From the NCBI GenBank assembly GCA_902572925.1, contig CACGHT010000003.1, forward strand, positions 1 to 64,000: a DNA stretch of 64,000 nt, in the 5' to 3' direction. Position 1 is the stretch's first letter, and the number at the start of each line of letters is the position of its first letter. The notes below the pieces were generated by a model. The model was not told the DNA's origin and did no database searches. It worked only from the letters and a program-made list of their open reading frames with translations. The DNA is from an uncultured Pelagibacteraceae bacterium (lineage in GTDB: Bacteria; Pseudomonadota; Alphaproteobacteria; Pelagibacterales; Pelagibacteraceae). The position numbers and the translations under genes are program-made. Below are positions 1 to 9,138 of this stretch, in pieces.

Positions 1-2
1 AA

Positions 3-1196
3 ATCGGTACTATGATTTCTAAAGCAATGCAAAAAGTTGGTAATGAAGGTGTTATTACAGTTGAAGAAAACAAAGGAATTGAAACAGAATTAGATGTTGT
101 TGAAGGTATGCAGTTTGATAGAGGATATTTATCTCCATATTTTATTACAAATAGTGATAAGATGACAACTGAATTAGAAAATCCTTTTATTCTGTTACAC
201 GAAAAAAAATTAACAAACCTACAACCAATGGTTCCTCTTTTAGAGGCAGTTGTTCAAGCTGGACGACCATTAATGATTATTTCTGAAGATGTTGAGGGTG
301 AAGCATTAGCTACTTTAGTAGTAAATAAATTAAGAGGTGGTTTAAAAGTTGTAGCTGTAAAAGCACCAGGATTTGGTGACAGAAGAAAAGCTATGCTTGA
401 AGATATCGCAATTCTTACAGGTGGTTCAGTTATTTCTGAGGACTTAGGAATAAAACTTGAAAATGTTAAACTTGATGATCTTGGTTCTTGTAAAAAAATT
501 AAAGTTGATAAAGATAATAGTACTATAGTAAATGGTTCTGGTAAAAAATCAGATATAGAAGCAAGATGTTCTTCAATTAAACAACAAATTGATGAAACAA
601 CTTCAGACTACGATAAAGAAAAACTGCAAGAAAGATTAGCAAAATTAGCTGGTGGTGTTGCAGTAATTAAAGTTGGTGGTGCAACAGAAGTTGAAGTAAA
701 AGAAAGAAAAGATAGAGTTGAAGATGCTTTAAATGCAACAAGAGCTGCTGTTGAAGAGGGTATTGTTACTGGTGGTGGCTGTGCATTATTGTACGCTGCT
801 CAAGAACTTGAAAAAGTTAAAGCTAAAGGTGAAGATCAAAAAGCTGGTGTTGATTTAGTAAGAAGAGCACTTGAGGCTCCTATTAGACAAATTACTAAAA
901 ATGCTGGTGTAGATGGATCGGTAGTCGTTGGCAAACTTTTAGAACAGAATAAAAAGACACATGGATATGACGCACAAAACGAGGAGTATTGTGATATGTT
1001 CGCTAAAGGTATCATAGATCCTGTAAAAGTTGTTAGAACTGCTTTGCAAGACGCAGCATCTATCTCGGGATTATTGGTAACAACTGAAGCTATGATAGCT
1101 GATAAACCTGAGGAAAAAGATGCAGCTCCTGCTGGAATGCCTGGAGGAATGGGTGGCATGGGTGGCATGGGAGGAATGGGTGGAATGGGAATGTAA
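3..1196 (+). CDS. groL: Chaperonin GroEL (Hsp60), 3' part
   Basis: This is the ATP-dependent chaperonin subunit that forms the folding chamber with GroES in the cytoplasm. The reading frame is open through the left edge of the window: Ile-Gly-Thr precedes the first visible Met, so that Met (position 12) is internal and about 150 N-terminal residues are missing. The visible 397 residues cover part of the intermediate domain, the apical domain and the second half of the equatorial domain, including a [10 protein letters not shown] segment near window residue 250 and a C-terminal tail of repeated Gly-Gly-Met ending in Gly-Met, both typical of GroEL. A strong hairpin terminator follows 24 bp after the stop, so it is the last gene of its unit. 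The heat-shock promoter and groES would lie upstream, outside the window. Confidence 0.98.
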   Translation: MGTMISKAMQKVGNEGVITVEENKGIETELDVVEGMQFDRGYLSPYFITNSDKMTTELENPFILLHEKKLTNLQPMVPLLEAVVQAGRPLMIISEDVEGEALATLVVNKLRGGLKVVAVKAPGFGDRRKAMLEDIAILTGGSVISEDLGIKLENVKLDDLGSCKKIKVDKDNSTIVNGSGKKSDIEARCSSIKQQIDETTSDYDKEKLQERLAKLAGGVAVIKVGGATEVEVKERKDRVEDALNATRAAVEEGIVTGGGCALLYAAQELEKVKAKGEDQKAGVDLVRRALEAPIRQITKNAGVDGSVVVGKLLEQNKKTHGYDAQNEEYCDMFAKGIIDPVKVVRTALQDAASISGLLVTTEAMIADKPEEKDAAPAGMPGGMGGMGGMGGMGGMGM

Positions 1197-1220
1197 CCCA
1201 ATCTCGAATATAAGGAATTT

Positions 1221-1250
1221 AAAGGCCATCTTTTGATGGCCTTTTTTTTT
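1221..1250 (+). terminator. Rho-independent terminator after groEL
   Basis: The sequence AAAGGCCATC, a TTTT loop and GATGGCC form a perfect GC-containing stem that runs straight into a tract of nine or more T. It lies 24 bp after the groEL stop codon. Confidence 0.9.
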
Positions 1251-1270
1251 AGAAATATTAAAATAATTTA

Positions 1271-1387
1271 ATGTCAAAAAGATACAGCGGAAAATCCTTC
1301 AAGGACTCAAGTCTTAATAAAAAACCAAAATTTACTCTAAAAGAAAAAAGAAAATTAAAAAGAGAAAAGGCAAAAAAAACAAAATAA
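1271..1387 (+). CDS. Possible small, highly basic 38-residue protein
   Basis: An ATG at 1271 opens a 38-codon frame ending in TAA at 1385-1387. The peptide starts MSKRYSGKSFKDSS and ends in a Lys/Arg/Glu-rich tail (KEKRKLKREKAKKTK). It lies between the groEL terminator and a second terminator-like hairpin (1409-1422 plus T-tract), so it could be its own short transcription unit. I see no good Shine-Dalgarno site upstream. A strongly basic peptide of this size could bind RNA or ribosomes, but that is only inference from its charge. In an AT-rich genome Lys-rich frames also arise by chance, so the call rests on the serine/glycine/aromatic N-terminal half, which does not look like random AT translation, and on the flanking hairpins. 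I do not recognise the family. Confidence 0.5.
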   Translation: MSKRYSGKSFKDSSLNKKPKFTLKEKRKLKREKAKKTK

Positions 1388-1403
1388 CGACATTTTTTGA
1401 TCA

Positions 1404-1430
1404 AAATCCCAATATTTATTGGTTTTTTTA
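1404..1430 (+). terminator. Terminator-like hairpin before typA
   Basis: CCAATA (1409-1414) and TATTGG (1417-1422) form a six-pair stem, preceded by AAAA and followed directly by seven T. It sits 20 bp after the stop of the possible 38-codon gene and 50 bp before typA. The stem is short and AT-rich, so it is weaker than the groEL terminator. Confidence 0.5.
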
Positions 1431-1472
1431 AAGTTTTCAAAAAAAATTTTTAAGGTATAAGAGCCAGGATTT

Positions 1473-3299
1473 ATGAGCAAAGATATTAGAAACATCACCA
1501 TAATCGCACACGTTGATCACGGAAAAACTACCTTAATTGATAATTTAATGAAACAGAGTGGTTCATTTAGGGAAAATGAAGTTGTTGACGAAAGATTAAT
1601 GGATTCAGGTGAACTTGAGAAAGAAAGAGGAATAACAATTTTAGCAAAACCTGCATCTATTAATTGGAAAGATTCAAGAATAAATATTATTGATACACCA
1701 GGTCACCGAGATTTCGCAGCAGAAGTTGAAAGAGTTTTAAGCATGGCAGATGGTGCATTACTTTTAATAGACTCTGCTGAAGGAGTTATGCCTCAAACAA
1801 AATTCGTTTTATCTAAAGCTCTAAAACAAGGCCTAAAACCAATTGTTGTAATCAATAAATTGGACAAATCAGATCAAAGAGCTAATGAAGTTTTAGATGA
1901 GACTTTTGATTTATTTGTAAGTTTAGATGCAAATGAAGAACAGCTAGACTTTCCTGTTTTATATGCAAGTGGAAGATCTGGTTGGGCTGATAAAGAAATT
2001 GATGGTCCAAGGGAAAACTTAAATCCTTTATTAGATCAAATTATTGATCATGTAAAACCTGCTGAACTTGATAAAACAAAACCCTTTGCAATGCTGTCTA
2101 CTCTTCTTTATGCAGACAATTTCTTAGGTAGAAGCTTAGTTGGAAGAATTGCGCAAGGAACCGCAAAAGCTAATCAATCTATCAAGGCAATAAATCTAAA
2201 GGGTGAAAAAGTGGATGAAGGAAGACTTACTAAAATTTTTAGATATGAGGGCACAAAAAAAGTACCAATTGAAATTGGTGAGGCGGGAGATATTGTGGTT
2301 GTCGCTGGCTTAGAAAAAGCAAATGTTGCTGACACAATTTGTGATCTTGAGGTAAATGATCCTATTAAAGCTACTCCAATCGATCCACCAACAATGTCTA
2401 TTACCATTACTGTAAACACATCTCCTCTTGCAGGAACTGAGGGTAAAAAACTTACAAGTACTCAAATAAGAGATAGATTGCTTCAAGAAGCACAGAATAA
2501 TGTTGGAATTACTTTTACAGAAAATGAAGGTAACGATTCTTTTGTTGTAAGTGGTCGAGGTGAATTAATGTTAGAAATTTTACTTACTCAAATGAGAAGA
2601 GAAGGTTTTGAAATGACTGTTAGTCCCCCAAAAGTTCTCTATAAAAAAGATGAAAATGGTAACAAACTTGAACCAATAGAAGAAATAACTATGGATCTCG
2701 ATGAAGAACATTCATCAAAGATTATTGACTCCATGAATAGAAGAAAAGGCAAATTAATTGAATTAAAAGATACTGGTAAAAATAAAAAAAGATTAATCTT
2801 TCATGCACCAACAAGAGGTTTAATGGGATACACAAGTCGGTTTCTAACACTTACAAAAGGTAATGGTGTAATTAACAGAATTTTTCATGCGTATGGGCCA
2901 TTTGAGGGTGAAATGGAAGGTAGGAGAAATGGTGCACTTATTTCAATGGAACAAGGAAAAGCAGTTGCATTTGCAATATTTAATTTACAGGCTAGAGGAG
3001 AGATGTTTGTAACTCATAATGATCCTGTTTATCCAGGTATGATTGTGGGATTATCTCCTAAACCTGGAGATATGATTATTAATGTTATGAAGGGCAAAAA
3101 ATTAACTAATATGAGAACACAAGGTACAGATGAAAATGTCGTTTTAACACCAGTAAGAAAAATGTCCATCGCAGAACAATTAAGCATGTTAAATACTGAT
3201 GAGGCTTTGGAAATCACTCCAGACTCTTGTAGATTGAGAAAAGCCATTCTCGATCCGCACGAAAGAAAAAGAAGTGAAAAATCAGGCGCTGCAGCCTAA
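1473..3299 (+). CDS. typA: Ribosome-associated GTPase TypA/BipA
   Basis: TypA/BipA is a translational GTPase of the EF-G/EF-4 family that acts on the ribosome and in 50S assembly, notably under stress and cold. All GTPase motifs are visible: G1 AHVDHGKTT at residues 12-20, ERGITI, DTPGHRDF and NKLDKSD. Domain II, the EF-G-like domains III and V, and the BipA-specific C-terminal domain follow. At 608 residues it has the usual family length. The ATG at 1473 is preceded by an AGGA-type ribosome site and starts directly with the conserved MSKDIRNI. Its stop overlaps by 4 bp the stop of the convergent YczE-like gene (CTAA at 3296-3299). Confidence 0.97.
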   Translation: MSKDIRNITIIAHVDHGKTTLIDNLMKQSGSFRENEVVDERLMDSGELEKERGITILAKPASINWKDSRINIIDTPGHRDFAAEVERVLSMADGALLLIDSAEGVMPQTKFVLSKALKQGLKPIVVINKLDKSDQRANEVLDETFDLFVSLDANEEQLDFPVLYASGRSGWADKEIDGPRENLNPLLDQIIDHVKPAELDKTKPFAMLSTLLYADNFLGRSLVGRIAQGTAKANQSIKAINLKGEKVDEGRLTKIFRYEGTKKVPIEIGEAGDIVVVAGLEKANVADTICDLEVNDPIKATPIDPPTMSITITVNTSPLAGTEGKKLTSTQIRDRLLQEAQNNVGITFTENEGNDSFVVSGRGELMLEILLTQMRREGFEMTVSPPKVLYKKDENGNKLEPIEEITMDLDEEHSSKIIDSMNRRKGKLIELKDTGKNKKRLIFHAPTRGLMGYTSRFLTLTKGNGVINRIFHAYGPFEGEMEGRRNGALISMEQGKAVAFAIFNLQARGEMFVTHNDPVYPGMIVGLSPKPGDMIINVMKGKKLTNMRTQGTDENVVLTPVRKMSIAEQLSMLNTDEALEITPDSCRLRKAILDPHERKRSEKSGAAA

Positions 3300-3943
3300 T
3301 CGAAAATTTTATCAACTAAATACAGGCCTAAGGCAACACAAGGACCAATTCCAAAAGCAAATAATAAAGTTCCCACACCCACAGTTCCACCTAAGTACCA
3401 TCCAATACTTACAACAGAAATTTCTAAGAATGCTCTTACGGCAGCAACTGGTAAATTTGTTTTTTTTTGGAGACCAATCATCAAACCATCTCTTGGTCCA
3501 GCTCCAAGATTAGATACTAGATAAATACCTCCACCAATTCCAACGGTTATTACTGAAATTATTGCCAGAATTAATTGATAAAAGTAATTAGATGGGGTTG
3601 GAACAAATTTTATACAAAGATCGATCATCAGCGCAATAATGATTGCATTAAGTATTGTCCCCATCCCTGGTTTTTGACCAAGCGGTATCCACAAAATTAA
3701 AACTGCAACACTTATCAAAAATGTTATTGTTCCTATAGTCAAATTAACATTTAAAGAAATACCTTGAGCTAAAACACTCCATGGAGAAGCACCAGTAAAA
3801 GATACAATTAATAGACCTTCTCCAAGACCAAATAACATCAAGCCAAAACATAAAAAAAAGAATGTAGAGAATTTTGGTTTAAAATTATAAGGCTTATCTG
3901 AACTCCAATTAACCCTTGGTATTTTCTTAATTTTTAAAAACAT
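3296..3943 (-). CDS. YczE/YyaS/YitT-family membrane protein
   Basis: This 215-residue integral membrane protein has about five or six hydrophobic helices. A Gly/Pro-rich segment (GIYLVSNLGAGPRDGLM near residue 140) followed by an amphipathic stretch and a further helix is typical of the YczE/YyaS/YitT family (COG2364). The molecular function of the family is not established; transport or membrane organisation is often suggested. The first about 20 residues are cytoplasmic and basic. It lies convergent to typA and divergent from the secreted protein at 3994, with a 50-bp shared upstream region, and it appears to be a single-gene unit. Confidence 0.8.
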   Translation of the reverse strand: MFLKIKKIPRVNWSSDKPYNFKPKFSTFFFLCFGLMLFGLGEGLLIVSFTGASPWSVLAQGISLNVNLTIGTITFLISVAVLILWIPLGQKPGMGTILNAIIIALMIDLCIKFVPTPSNYFYQLILAIISVITVGIGGGIYLVSNLGAGPRDGLMIGLQKKTNLPVAAVRAFLEISVVSIGWYLGGTVGVGTLLFAFGIGPCVALGLYLVDKIFD

Positions 3944-3993
3944 TTTAATAAGTTATTTCTATTGTTAATAAAGTCTATTAAACTAGTTGTTAA

Positions 3994-4674
3994 ATGAAAA
4001 AAATTATAGTCATTTTATTTCTTTTTATTTATCCAACAAATTCAATCGCTCATATTGGACATTACATTAAATACAACAAAATTGAGATGGAGATTTTTCG
4101 AAATGGTGAGCTTATTGGCTATAATCATTATTTTTTCAATAGAAATGGATCAGAAACTATTGTTACTAATCAAATCAAGTTTGTAGTTAAACTTTTGGGA
4201 GCAACAGTTTTCCAAGTTGAGGGTTATAGCGAGGAAAAATATTTCAAAGATCAATTAGTTTCTTATAATTCTAAAACTTTACAAAATGACAAAAAGAAGT
4301 TTGTTAATTTAACATTTGATCAAAAAAATAAAAAATTTGATATCAAAGGCTCGTCATATAATGGAGAAGCCTCAACTGATAACGTGATTGGAAATTGGTG
4401 GAATCACAAAATTTTACAAGCGAATTCTCAAATAAGTCCTATCTCAGGAAGTATTAAGGATCAGGTGGTAACTTTTTTAGGTAAAGAAAAAATAGATCTT
4501 TATGGAAAAATTTATGATGTTGATCATTTTACACTGAAATCTAAAGACATGAGTATACCGAAAGATAAAAGATTAGATTTTGACATTTGGTATGATCGTA
4601 AAAATTTAATGATATTAAAAGTATCCTATTCAAGAATGGGTAACTGGGAATATAAATTAAAGAATTTTAATTAA
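3994..4674 (+). CDS. Secreted protein, DUF6134-like
   Basis: The 226-residue protein begins with a clear signal peptide (MKK then a hydrophobic stretch of about 12 residues, probably cut near the SIAH segment at residues 17-20), so it is expected in the periplasm. The mature part is rich in beta-strand-like alternation. It has a middle segment with DNVIGNWWNH and a C-terminal FDIWYDRKN.LMILKVSY pattern that I associate with DUF6134, a family of unknown function found beside lipid- and envelope-related genes. No catalytic motif can be named. Its end overlaps the convergent FAD gene by 8 bp. It is single and divergent from the YczE-like gene. Confidence 0.65.
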   Translation: MKKIIVILFLFIYPTNSIAHIGHYIKYNKIEMEIFRNGELIGYNHYFFNRNGSETIVTNQIKFVVKLLGATVFQVEGYSEEKYFKDQLVSYNSKTLQNDKKKFVNLTFDQKNKKFDIKGSSYNGEASTDNVIGNWWNHKILQANSQISPISGSIKDQVVTFLGKEKIDLYGKIYDVDHFTLKSKDMSIPKDKRLDFDIWYDRKNLMILKVSYSRMGNWEYKLKNFN

Positions 4675-5647
4675 TTTCTCTTGAGATTTTTCTAAATAAA
4701 TCATGTGCACTTATCCATCCTGACTCTAATCTAGGTCCTACAAACCAATCAGCACAAACACCCAATCTTTTCCTAGGATCCCAAAAACTCTTAATTTTAA
4801 ATGGTCTCGAATTTGAAGAATACCGCCAACCATGATTAAGTGAATAATAAATCTTTGTTTTTTTGATATTTGAAAGTTTAAAAAATTTATCGATCATAAT
4901 TTGTGAATTTTCTTTTTTGTTATTCTTGTTTTTATTAATCTTTTTATTTGCCCATTTAAATGTACTTTGAAGAGTCCATAAATCATATTTTGATTTAAAT
5001 CTTTTTTTTGAGTTTTCATTTCCTGCCCAGCCCAGAATTGTATCATCAAAAAGATAGCTACTATTTGAATTCTTGTTTTTTTTTATTGCAATCATAGTAG
5101 TAATATTTGCATCCATTTTTATTGATTTTCTTAAAAAAGAGTTATTAATAAATTTCTTAGAAAGTTTTTTTAATTGTGGAAAAGGACAAGTCAAAATTAA
5201 GTTTTTAAAGGATCTTAATTTTCCATCGTCAAATAACAAATACCAGAGTTTATTTTTATAATAGATTTTTTTTAATTCACTGTGATAGTTGCAATTAATT
5301 TTCTTTAGTAAATGTTTGCTAATATCATTATTTCCATTTTTACCAATTACTTTTAAATGTTTTTTATCCTCTTTTTTTTTTGAATTAAGAAAAACATGTT
5401 TGCCTCTCCATACTTTTAAAATTCTTTTTTTTATTAAATCTTTAGTAAATTTTTTAAATTCCTTAGTTTTTGGCGAAATATACTGAGTACCATGATCAAA
5501 ACCTGTTTTGCCTTTTATTCTTTTAAAAGATGCACGACCCCCAGGACCTCTTGCTTTATCGAACAAAATTACTGAATATTTTTTATTAAGAAGATTTGCA
5601 ATTGTGGCTCCAGATATTCCAGAACCAATTATACAAAATTCACTCAT
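4667..5647 (-). CDS. Renalase-like NAD(P)/FAD-dependent oxidoreductase
   Basis: A flavin-binding Rossmann motif opens the protein (CIIGSGISGATIANLL at residues 5-20), followed by the acidic end of the second strand (FDKARGPGGRAS). The C-terminal flavin-contact segment GVCADWFVGPRLESGW is typical of renalase-like amine oxidases (COG3380), and the length of 326 residues fits. These proteins oxidise small amines or dihydronicotinamide isomers; the substrate here cannot be read from the sequence. The gene follows tldE (pmbA) with a 4-bp overlap of start and stop, so it is probably co-transcribed as the last gene of tldD-tldE-FAD. The middle part is unusually rich in Lys and Asn. Confidence 0.8.
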   Translation of the reverse strand: MSEFCIIGSGISGATIANLLNKKYSVILFDKARGPGGRASFKRIKGKTGFDHGTQYISPKTKEFKKFTKDLIKKRILKVWRGKHVFLNSKKKEDKKHLKVIGKNGNNDISKHLLKKINCNYHSELKKIYYKNKLWYLLFDDGKLRSFKNLILTCPFPQLKKLSKKFINNSFLRKSIKMDANITTMIAIKKNKNSNSSYLFDDTILGWAGNENSKKRFKSKYDLWTLQSTFKWANKKINKNKNNKKENSQIMIDKFFKLSNIKKTKIYYSLNHGWRYSSNSRPFKIKSFWDPRKRLGVCADWFVGPRLESGWISAHDLFRKISREIN

Positions 5648-6960
5648 TTACCAGCAACAACCATTCCCTCTATTAACATGGTTGGAGAGTTAGTTGCATA
5701 TTTGAACTCCAAATCATTTGCTAAGGTAATATTTTGAAACATGTCTTTAAAATTACCTGCTATAGTAATTTCATTTATTGGATATTTAAACTCACCATTT
5801 TCAATTAAAAACCCGGTTGCTCCAACTGAATAATCTCCAGTCACAATATTACTTCCATGTCCTATGGTTTCTGTAATATAAAGACTTCTTGAATTTGAAT
5901 TCAGTAAATCTTTAAAACTAATATTTCCATTTTCAAAATAAAGATTACTTGTTCCGCCACATCTTCCATTAGATTTAAGATTTAATTTTTTTCCATTGTA
6001 AGTGTCAATCAGATAATGTTTCAAAATTCCCTGATCCACTAATTTAAGTGTATCGGTTTTTACCCCTTCACTATCAAAATTTCTTGAGCCTAATCCTTTG
6101 AGCATATCGGGTTTGTCAAATACATTAATTTTATCTGAGAATATTTTTTGATTAACTTTATCCTTTAAAAAAGAAGTTCCTCTTGATATTGCTGATGAAG
6201 AAATAGCGTTTGCAAAAGTACTTAATACTCCCTTAGCTATTCTTTTATCAAAAATTATAGCAATTTTCTCACTCCCAATTTTTTTTGGACTTAATTTTCT
6301 AATGGTTTGATTAGCAGCAAGTTTACCTAGGTCATCTGCATCATCTAGGTCTTTAAGAAAACATTTACTAGAATATTCATAATCTCTTTCCATGCTTTTT
6401 TCATCTTTGGCAACTGTTACACTTGATGCTGTAAATGAAGATGTTTTGTAACCATCACAAAAACCTTCGCTGTTAGCTAAAACAAAATTAGATTTATTTT
6501 GAGTAAAACTAGACTCAGTATTAACAATTTTTTTATCGTTGGAAGCTGCGGCCTCTAACTTTTTTAAATAATCTATTTTTTGATTATTTTCTATATGAGT
6601 TTCATCATAAAGATTTAGGTCTTTAACTTCTTTTGCAAATAAATCTCTGTCCGGTAAAGAATTAAATTCATCCTCAGGTGTATTTTTTGTAGTCTCAATA
6701 CATTTTTCAATCAAAATATTTAAATTGTCATTAAGCAAATTAGAGGAGGATATTGATGATTTTTTTTTACCAATATACGTAGTGATGCTTAGTCCTAGAT
6801 CATCTGATCTATTGGACTCATCTAATTTTTTATTTCTAAAATTTACAGTTTCAGAAATTGAGTTCTTTATAATCACACTTGAATCTGTTGCACCTAATTT
6901 CTTGGCTAAACCTAAACAATATGATGCTTTTGTTTCTAAAAATTCTTGATCTTTAACCAT
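5644..6960 (-). CDS. pmbA: TldE/PmbA, partner subunit of the TldD metalloprotease
   Basis: TldE (PmbA) pairs with TldD to form a heterodimeric, zinc-dependent protease that degrades unfolded peptides and in some bacteria matures ribosomally made peptides. The 438-residue protein shows the family's N-terminal domain with a KKLDESNRSDD segment and a C-terminal barrel with GRCGGTSN and GDYSVGATGFLIENGE, characteristic of PmbA. Unlike TldD it has no HExxxH motif, as expected for the non-catalytic subunit. It starts one base after the tldD stop, so the two are translationally linked and should be made in equal amounts. No peptide-antibiotic precursor gene is seen nearby, so a general proteolytic role is more likely. 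Confidence 0.95.
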   Translation of the reverse strand: MVKDQEFLETKASYCLGLAKKLGATDSSVIIKNSISETVNFRNKKLDESNRSDDLGLSITTYIGKKKSSISSSNLLNDNLNILIEKCIETTKNTPEDEFNSLPDRDLFAKEVKDLNLYDETHIENNQKIDYLKKLEAAASNDKKIVNTESSFTQNKSNFVLANSEGFCDGYKTSSFTASSVTVAKDEKSMERDYEYSSKCFLKDLDDADDLGKLAANQTIRKLSPKKIGSEKIAIIFDKRIAKGVLSTFANAISSSAISRGTSFLKDKVNQKIFSDKINVFDKPDMLKGLGSRNFDSEGVKTDTLKLVDQGILKHYLIDTYNGKKLNLKSNGRCGGTSNLYFENGNISFKDLLNSNSRSLYITETIGHGSNIVTGDYSVGATGFLIENGEFKYPINEITIAGNFKDMFQNITLANDLEFKYATNSPTMLIEGMVVAGK

Positions 6961-8382
6961 TTAAAGTTTCGTACCACCCACAGTCATCTTATTTATTAAT
7001 ATAGATGGCTGAGCTACACCTACCGGGACACCCTGTCCAGCTTTACCACATGTTCCAATTCCAGGGTCCATCATCATATCATTGCCTACCATAGAAACTT
7101 CTTTTAAAATTGAAGGACCATCTCCAATTAATGTTGCACCCTTAATTGGTGATCCAATTTTGCCATTAACAATTTCATAAGCTTCAGTGCAATTAAATAC
7201 AAATTTTCCAGAGGTAATATCAACTTGTCCACCACCAAAACTTACTGCGAAAATACCTTTGTCGACTGCCTTAATCATTTCTTCTTGGGTTTGTTTACCG
7301 CCTAACATCATAGTATTTCTCATTCTTGGTAGAACTATATGTCTATAGTTTTCTCTTCTGCCGCTACCAGTAGATCTTGTTTTCATCAAACGTGCATTAA
7401 GCCTGTCTTGCATAAAATTTTTTAAAATTCCATTTTCAATTAAAACAGTTTTTTCTGTTGGTGTTCCCTCATCGTCAATTGTAAGACTGCCTCTTCTATT
7501 ATCAATGGTACCATCGTCAATAATTGTAACTCCTTCACTTGCAACTTTTTGGCCCATCAGATTATGAAATGCTGAAGTTTTCTTTCTATTGAAATCTCCC
7601 TCTAAACCATGACCAACAGCCTCATGAATTAATATTGCTGGCCACCCAGGTCCAAGTACAACCTTCATCTCACCTGCTGGCGCAGGTTTACTCTCTAAAT
7701 TTACTGATGCTATCCTTAAAGCTTCGTCACAAACACTTTTCCAATTTTCATCTTTTAAGTATGAGTCGTAAGATTGTCTTCCACCAACACCGTATACGCC
7801 TGTTTCTTTTCTGCCATCCTTCTCCACCATAACTGACACATTAAATCTTACTAAAGGACGGACATCTGACAAAGTCTCTCCACCAGATCTAATTATTTCT
7901 ACAGACTTTTGCTCTCCCAAAAAATTAGCTGTAACTTGTTTAACCTCATCACCTTTAGATCTTAAATAATCATTTACATCGTTCAATATTTTAATTTTTT
8001 CATTAAGAGATTTTTGCTCAATAGGATTAATATTGTCATAATACTTTTTATTTGATTTAGGAATTGCATGATTGTAAGTACCTTTGACAGATTTTAATGT
8101 TGACTTTAAATTTTCTGAAGATTGTTTTAAAGAGTTCTTAGAAATCTCATTAGAATGAGAATAAGCAACCACTTCATCGGATATAGCCCTAAAACCGAAT
8201 CCTAAATCTGAATTATAACTGGAATTTTTAATTTTGTTATCATCTAATAATATCGACTCAGATTTTGAATTTTCCAAGTACAATTCACCATCATCACACT
8301 TTTGCAAAGTGTCTGAAATAATACTTTCAGCCTCTTTTCTAGATAGGTCAGATTTTTCAAAGAAATTACTCATAAGAGACAT
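6961..8382 (-). CDS. tldD: TldD metalloprotease, catalytic subunit
   Basis: This is the zinc-bearing subunit of the TldD/TldE protease. The signature HEAVGH lies at residues 253-258, followed by GLEGD, and further on come FGGGQVD and a C-terminal GTCGKAGQGVPVG segment that carries the third metal ligand region. The length of 473 residues is normal. The first Met at 8382 and an internal Met three codons later are both possible starts. It is the first gene of the leftward unit tldD-pmbA-FAD oxidoreductase. The 86-bp gap to the divergent DUF393 gene must hold both promoters. Confidence 0.96.
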   Translation of the reverse strand: MSLMSNFFEKSDLSRKEAESIISDTLQKCDDGELYLENSKSESILLDDNKIKNSSYNSDLGFGFRAISDEVVAYSHSNEISKNSLKQSSENLKSTLKSVKGTYNHAIPKSNKKYYDNINPIEQKSLNEKIKILNDVNDYLRSKGDEVKQVTANFLGEQKSVEIIRSGGETLSDVRPLVRFNVSVMVEKDGRKETGVYGVGGRQSYDSYLKDENWKSVCDEALRIASVNLESKPAPAGEMKVVLGPGWPAILIHEAVGHGLEGDFNRKKTSAFHNLMGQKVASEGVTIIDDGTIDNRRGSLTIDDEGTPTEKTVLIENGILKNFMQDRLNARLMKTRSTGSGRRENYRHIVLPRMRNTMMLGGKQTQEEMIKAVDKGIFAVSFGGGQVDITSGKFVFNCTEAYEIVNGKIGSPIKGATLIGDGPSILKEVSMVGNDMMMDPGIGTCGKAGQGVPVGVAQPSILINKMTVGGTKL

Positions 8383-8468
8383 TAAATAGATTGTTTCATA
8401 AAATTTTCAACTAGAGTATTTTACGCATGTACATATGTGAGACAAATTAGTAATAAATCCTCTTAATT

Positions 8469-8825
8469 ATGAAAGTTTATTTTAATAATTCTTGTAAAAT
8501 TTGTAAGGCCGAAATTGATCTTTATAAAAAAGAAAAAATAGATGAAATTGATTGGGTTGATATTACAGATAATGAGTTGGCTGAAAGGGAAACCTCTAAA
8601 GACAGTAAACAACTTTTAAGAAGGCTTCATATCAAAGATGGTGAGAAAGTTTTAGGAGGTGCAGAGGCATTTTTATTATTGTGGAAAAAAATGCCAAAAT
8701 ATAAATTTCTCTATAAATTTTTTAAATTACCAATCATCTTTAATATATTTTCGGTTGTATATGAAATAGTAGCTTTTTTTCTTTACTTAAAAAATAAAAA
8801 GCAACTAAAAAAATCTAACTTGTGA
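8469..8825 (+). CDS. DUF393 (DCC family) thiol-disulfide protein
   Basis: This small 118-residue protein has a Cys-x-x-Cys motif at residues 10-13 (NNSCKICKAEID). In the DCC/DUF393 family this pair normally follows Asp-Gly or Asp-Gly-Asp; here the preceding residues are Asn-Asn-Ser, a mild departure. The first strand, the CxxC helix and the GAEAFLLLWKKMP segment suggest a thioredoxin-like fold with a hydrophobic C-terminal helix (about residues 88-108) that could associate with the membrane. The family is predicted to exchange thiols and disulfides, but substrates are unknown. Its 3' end overlaps the convergent small membrane protein gene by 11 bp. Confidence 0.75.
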   Translation: MKVYFNNSCKICKAEIDLYKKEKIDEIDWVDITDNELAERETSKDSKQLLRRLHIKDGEKVLGGAEAFLLLWKKMPKYKFLYKFFKLPIIFNIFSVVYEIVAFFLYLKNKKQLKKSNL

Positions 8826-9108
8826 AAAACAATAAAAATTTACTTAATAAAGACATGGAGGATACAAACATTACTAAGACTATTGAGTACATTAGTAATA
8901 TAATTTTATTTTTTTTTCTTCTTAATCTAACAAAATCCTTATCATCCAAATCAGAAATATCTCTCTCACCGACTACTGGATAATCATAAGTAAATCGCCA
9001 CGTGCTTTCACCGAGTCTTGGGTCTAAATTATTATAATATGTGATCCACGCAATAATGTATCTGAAAATTAAATATAAAATAATTAAAAAGGCAGATCCT
9101 AAAATCAT
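8815..9108 (-). CDS. Small membrane protein of unknown function
   Basis: The 97-residue product has one transmembrane helix at each end (about residues 2-22 and 69-92) and a charged loop between them containing DPRLGESTWRFTYDYPVVGERD. I do not recognise the family. It follows the Lys/Glu-rich coiled-coil gene by 30 bp on the same strand, which suggests co-transcription and possibly a shared role at the inner membrane; this is inference from position only. Its stop lies within the end of the convergent DUF393 gene. Confidence 0.7.
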   Translation of the reverse strand: MILGSAFLIILYLIFRYIIAWITYYNNLDPRLGESTWRFTYDYPVVGERDISDLDDKDFVRLRRKKNKIILLMYSIVLVMFVSSMSLLSKFLLFFTS

Positions 9109-9138
9109 ATAAGATAATATCTAATTAAATATAAATGT

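Noticed and set aside
1134-1193. Tandem repeat of GGAATG/GGCATG units
   Set aside because: This is the normal GGM C-terminal tail of GroEL, not an independent repeat element.
836-1201. Pro-rich minus-strand frame opposite groEL
   Set aside because: It is the mirror of the Gly-Gly-Met tail and core of groEL; the + strand product is unmistakable.
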